Shown here piece by piece: positions 6,569-8,346 of a stretch of DNA of 8,346 nucleotides. Each line of letters opens with the position of its first letter. Within the stretch, counting starts at the first letter, position 1. The stretch lies in NCBI GenBank assembly GCA_031177795.1, contig JAPSKG010000096.1:1-8346 (forward strand), in the 5' to 3' direction. The notes under the pieces are model-generated. The model had not been told where the DNA came from. It saw only the letters and a program-made list of their open reading frames with translations, and made no database searches. The stretch is from Domibacillus sp. GTDB taxonomy: Bacteria; Bacillota; Bacilli; Bacillales; Domibacillaceae. The position numbers and the translations under genes are program-made.

Positions 6569-6580
6569 ACCAGGTTTTTT
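6542..6580 (+). terminator. Intrinsic terminator overlapping the 3' end of yvoF
   Basis: CCTGGTTCAGC (6548-6558) pairs perfectly with GCTGAACCAGG (6564-6574) around a CAACA loop; flanking A6/T6 extends the stem and supplies the U-tract. The 5' arm encodes Lys158 to Ser162 and part of Ala163 of YvoF, and the yvoF stop codon (6566-6568) lies in the 3' arm. It ends the hprK operon. Confidence 0.95.
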
Positions 6581-6640
6581 AATTTTTCTCTTGCCGAATA
6601 AAAAAAAATCTGACAACCTTACTAAAGAAGAAAACTATGT

Positions 6641-6645
6641 GGAGG
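6641..6645 (+). promoter_or_regulatory. Ribosome binding site fixing the sensor-kinase start
   Basis: GGAGG sits 6 nt before ATG 6652. An in-frame ATG at 6637 lies immediately upstream of this site and lacks a Shine-Dalgarno sequence of its own, so the protein most likely begins MFQKITLQ. No convincing sigma-A promoter was found between the yvoF terminator and this gene. Confidence 0.85.
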
Positions 6646-6651
6646 AACGCT

Positions 6652-8217
6652 ATGTTTCAAAAAATAACGCTGCAAGCGCTTATTGTCATGCTGGTTGTAG
6701 TTGTAGTGGCAGCGGCTCTTGGTGTGACCAACATCTTGATTGCAGATGATGTGGCCGATTCAACCCGCAGCAAGCTGACAGAAACGGTTACCATGACATC
6801 CCGGTTAATGGCGCAATCTTCTGTGGTGAGAGAAGGCCTTTCTGAAAGCGGAACAAGAGATATTCAGCAGTTTGCTGAAAAAATAAGAAAACAAGCCGGT
6901 GCTGACTATATAACGGTTTTTGATGAAAATGGCATTCGGAAATCACACCCGAACCCGGCATTGATCGGCAAGCCGTTTGAAGGCGGTGATGAAGGGCCGG
7001 TGCTGCGAGGGCAAGAACATTTGTCAACAGCCCACGGATCACTTGGCGTGTCGGTCCGGTATTTTACGCCTGTTTTCTCGGAAACAGGCGAGCTGATTGG
7101 AGCTGTTGCAGTCGGCATAACACTTGAAAAAATTCAAGAAGCTGTTAAAGAAAGCCGGCGCATTGTGTACGCAGGCATTGCAGCAGGCTTAACGATTGGC
7201 TTGGCTGGCGCTCTTTTTCTCGGCCGCCGGGTGCGAAAAGTCATGTTTGGCCTGGAGCCTGTTGAAATTGCCCGGCTGTTAGAAGAACGAAGCATTATGC
7301 TACAGTCAACATATGAAGGCATTGTTGCTGTGAACCGCGCGGGGACCATTACCCTTATCAATGAAGCTGCCGCAAATCTTTTCCAAAAATCAGGCTTATC
7401 CGAGCCATTTGAAGGAAAAAAAATGTGTGACATTATGCCGCACATTAAAATGAAGCAAGTTCTGGAAGAAGGAAAACGCCTTGTAGATGACGACAGTGAA
7501 GTAAACGGTTCTGTTTTTTTTATCAATAGTTCGCCGTTAATTGTAAAAGGAAAAATTATTGGCGCGATTACGACTGTGCGGGATAAAACGGAAGTGAAAA
7601 AACTGGCGGAACGGTTAAGCGGAACCAAACTGTATGCAGAAGCGTTGCGGGCACAGACGCATGAATTTATGAACATGCTTCATGTTATTTTAGGAATGGT
7701 GCATATGAAGCAGTACGAAGCGCTTTCTGCTTACATTCAAGAAATAAATATCCGCTATCAGGACAGCATTGGCTATTTGTCGAAGAGAATTCAAGACCCG
7801 GTGATTGCCGGCTTTTTGCTGGCCAAAATCAGCTTTGCCCGCGAGCAGGGAAAAAAAGTGGTTTTAGCCGAAGAGTCTTTTCTTTCTGATCAAAAAAACA
7901 GCCAGCTAACCCATGAATTGATCACCATCCTTGGAAATTTAATTGATAATGCGCTGGACGCGACAAAGCAAGACGGCCGCCCGGTCACGGTGCTGATTGA
8001 CAGCGACGAAGCGCTTTTAACCATTGAAGTAAAAGATCATGGTACCGGTATGGAATCAATAAAAAACATTTTCAAAAAAGGCTATTCCAAAAAAGGAAAA
8101 AAGCGCGGCTATGGTTTGTTTTTGGTGAATGAAAGCGTCCGCCAGTTAAATGGAACCATTCACGTTTCATCTGAAAAAGGAAAAGGAACGATTATTGAAA
8201 TCAATATTCCGATTTAA
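6652..8217 (+). CDS. CitA/DcuS-family sensor histidine kinase (di/tricarboxylate-type sensor)
   Basis: This is a membrane-bound kinase of 521 residues, close to the usual 530-540. In order it has TM1 (about 9-31), an extracellular sCache/PAS sensor domain (about 35-168), TM2 (about 171-190), a cytoplasmic PAS domain (about 212-315), a SpoOB-type dimerisation helix with phospho-acceptor His337 in QTHEFMN, and a HATPase domain with N box LGNLIDNALDA (Asn429, Asn433), G1 DHGTGM (462-467) and G2 GYGLFL (486-491). The sensor domain contains RKSHPNP (Arg96, His99), GGDEG (111-115) and SVRYF (Arg136, Phe138). These correspond to the carboxylate-contacting residues of CitA and DcuS as I remember them. 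All catalytic motifs are intact. The response regulator follows 17 nt later. In B. subtilis the family comprises CitS, DctS and MalK; I cannot tell which is the closest, so no symbol is given. A C4-dicarboxylate or citrate ligand is inference. Confidence 0.93.
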   Translation: MFQKITLQALIVMLVVVVVAAALGVTNILIADDVADSTRSKLTETVTMTSRLMAQSSVVREGLSESGTRDIQQFAEKIRKQAGADYITVFDENGIRKSHPNPALIGKPFEGGDEGPVLRGQEHLSTAHGSLGVSVRYFTPVFSETGELIGAVAVGITLEKIQEAVKESRRIVYAGIAAGLTIGLAGALFLGRRVRKVMFGLEPVEIARLLEERSIMLQSTYEGIVAVNRAGTITLINEAAANLFQKSGLSEPFEGKKMCDIMPHIKMKQVLEEGKRLVDDDSEVNGSVFFINSSPLIVKGKIIGAITTVRDKTEVKKLAERLSGTKLYAEALRAQTHEFMNMLHVILGMVHMKQYEALSAYIQEINIRYQDSIGYLSKRIQDPVIAGFLLAKISFAREQGKKVVLAEESFLSDQKNSQLTHELITILGNLIDNALDATKQDGRPVTVLIDSDEALLTIEVKDHGTGMESIKNIFKKGYSKKGKKRGYGLFLVNESVRQLNGTIHVSSEKGKGTIIEINIPI

Positions 8218-8234
8218 AAGAAAGGGGAGCTATT

Positions 8235-8346
8235 ATGATTCGCGTATTAATTGTTGAGGACGATCCGATGGTAGCAGAGTTAAATCGCCGCTATGTTGAA
8301 TCTGTACCCGGGTTTCAAGTGATCGGGACAGCAGGTTCCCCGGACA
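8235..8346 (+). CDS. CitB/DcuR-type response regulator, N-terminus (3' end outside window)
   Basis: Only 37 codons are present, beginning MIRVLIVEDDPMVAE and running through LNRRYVESVPGFQVIGTAGSPD. This is the first beta strand, the acidic pocket (Glu8, Asp9, Asp10) and helix 1 of a receiver domain. The phrase VEDDPMVAELNRRYV is characteristic of the CitB/DcuR/MalR group that partners CitA/DcuS kinases. In that group a C-terminal helix-turn-helix DNA-binding domain follows, which is outside the window. GGGGAG at 8224-8229, 5 nt before the ATG, is the ribosome binding site. It is co-transcribed with the kinase. Its target genes, typically a carboxylate transporter, are not in view. Confidence 0.93.
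   Translation, partial: MIRVLIVEDDPMVAELNRRYVESVPGFQVIGTAGSPD

Noticed and set aside
6637..6651. In-frame ATG at 6637 upstream of the sensor kinase
   Set aside because: It precedes the GGAGG that serves ATG 6652 and lacks its own ribosome binding site; the added residues are not membrane-like.
7134..7676. Long open frame (180 codons) on the - strand inside the sensor kinase
   Set aside because: It is antisense to the PAS and His-box region of a clearly real gene, has a low-complexity composition rich in Ser/Arg/Pro, and matches no family I know; it is a codon-bias shadow.

Overview
The window is a core-chromosome segment of a Firmicute of the family Bacillaceae (low-to-moderate GC, strong purine-rich ribosome binding sites, every gene on the + strand). 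Gene content and order match the uvrA - yvl - hprK - lgt - yvoD - ppaX - yvoF neighbourhood known from Bacillus subtilis. I cannot name the species from this sequence alone.

Layout. (1) 2-904: the last 300 codons of uvrA (nucleotide excision repair), cut by the left edge. (2) 907-2538: a two-gene envelope-stress unit, a YvlB-like DUF4097 protein and the small membrane protein YvlD. It is headed by a site matching the ECF sigma-W consensus (TGAAAC, 16 nt, CGTA) and closed by a strong intrinsic terminator. The yvlA and yvlC genes that accompany these two in B. subtilis are absent. (3) 2659-6580: a tight five-gene operon, hprK-lgt-yvoD-ppaX-yvoF. The last three gene junctions are 4-nt stop/start overlaps, and the operon ends in a terminator whose stem includes the last codons and stop codon of yvoF. 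HprK/P releases pyrophosphate when it dephosphorylates P-Ser-HPr, and PpaX hydrolyses that pyrophosphate. Lgt makes lipoproteins. YvoD and YvoF are a Gate-domain membrane protein and a hexapeptide acyltransferase of unknown substrate. (4) 6652-8346: a CitA/DcuS-type two-component system, a complete sensor kinase followed by the first 37 codons of its response regulator, cut by the right edge. In B. subtilis, as I recall it, histidine biosynthesis genes (hisZ and onward) follow yvoF, so this is where conserved gene order breaks.

No tRNA, rRNA, insertion sequence, CRISPR array or prophage is visible, and no stretch over about 140 bases lacks a gene. I do not see an undescribed system here. The observations most worth checking are the sigma-W promoter, the 19-residue NG repeat of the YvlB-like protein, the reduced yvl operon, the terminator embedded in yvoF, and the inverted repeat over the hprK promoter.
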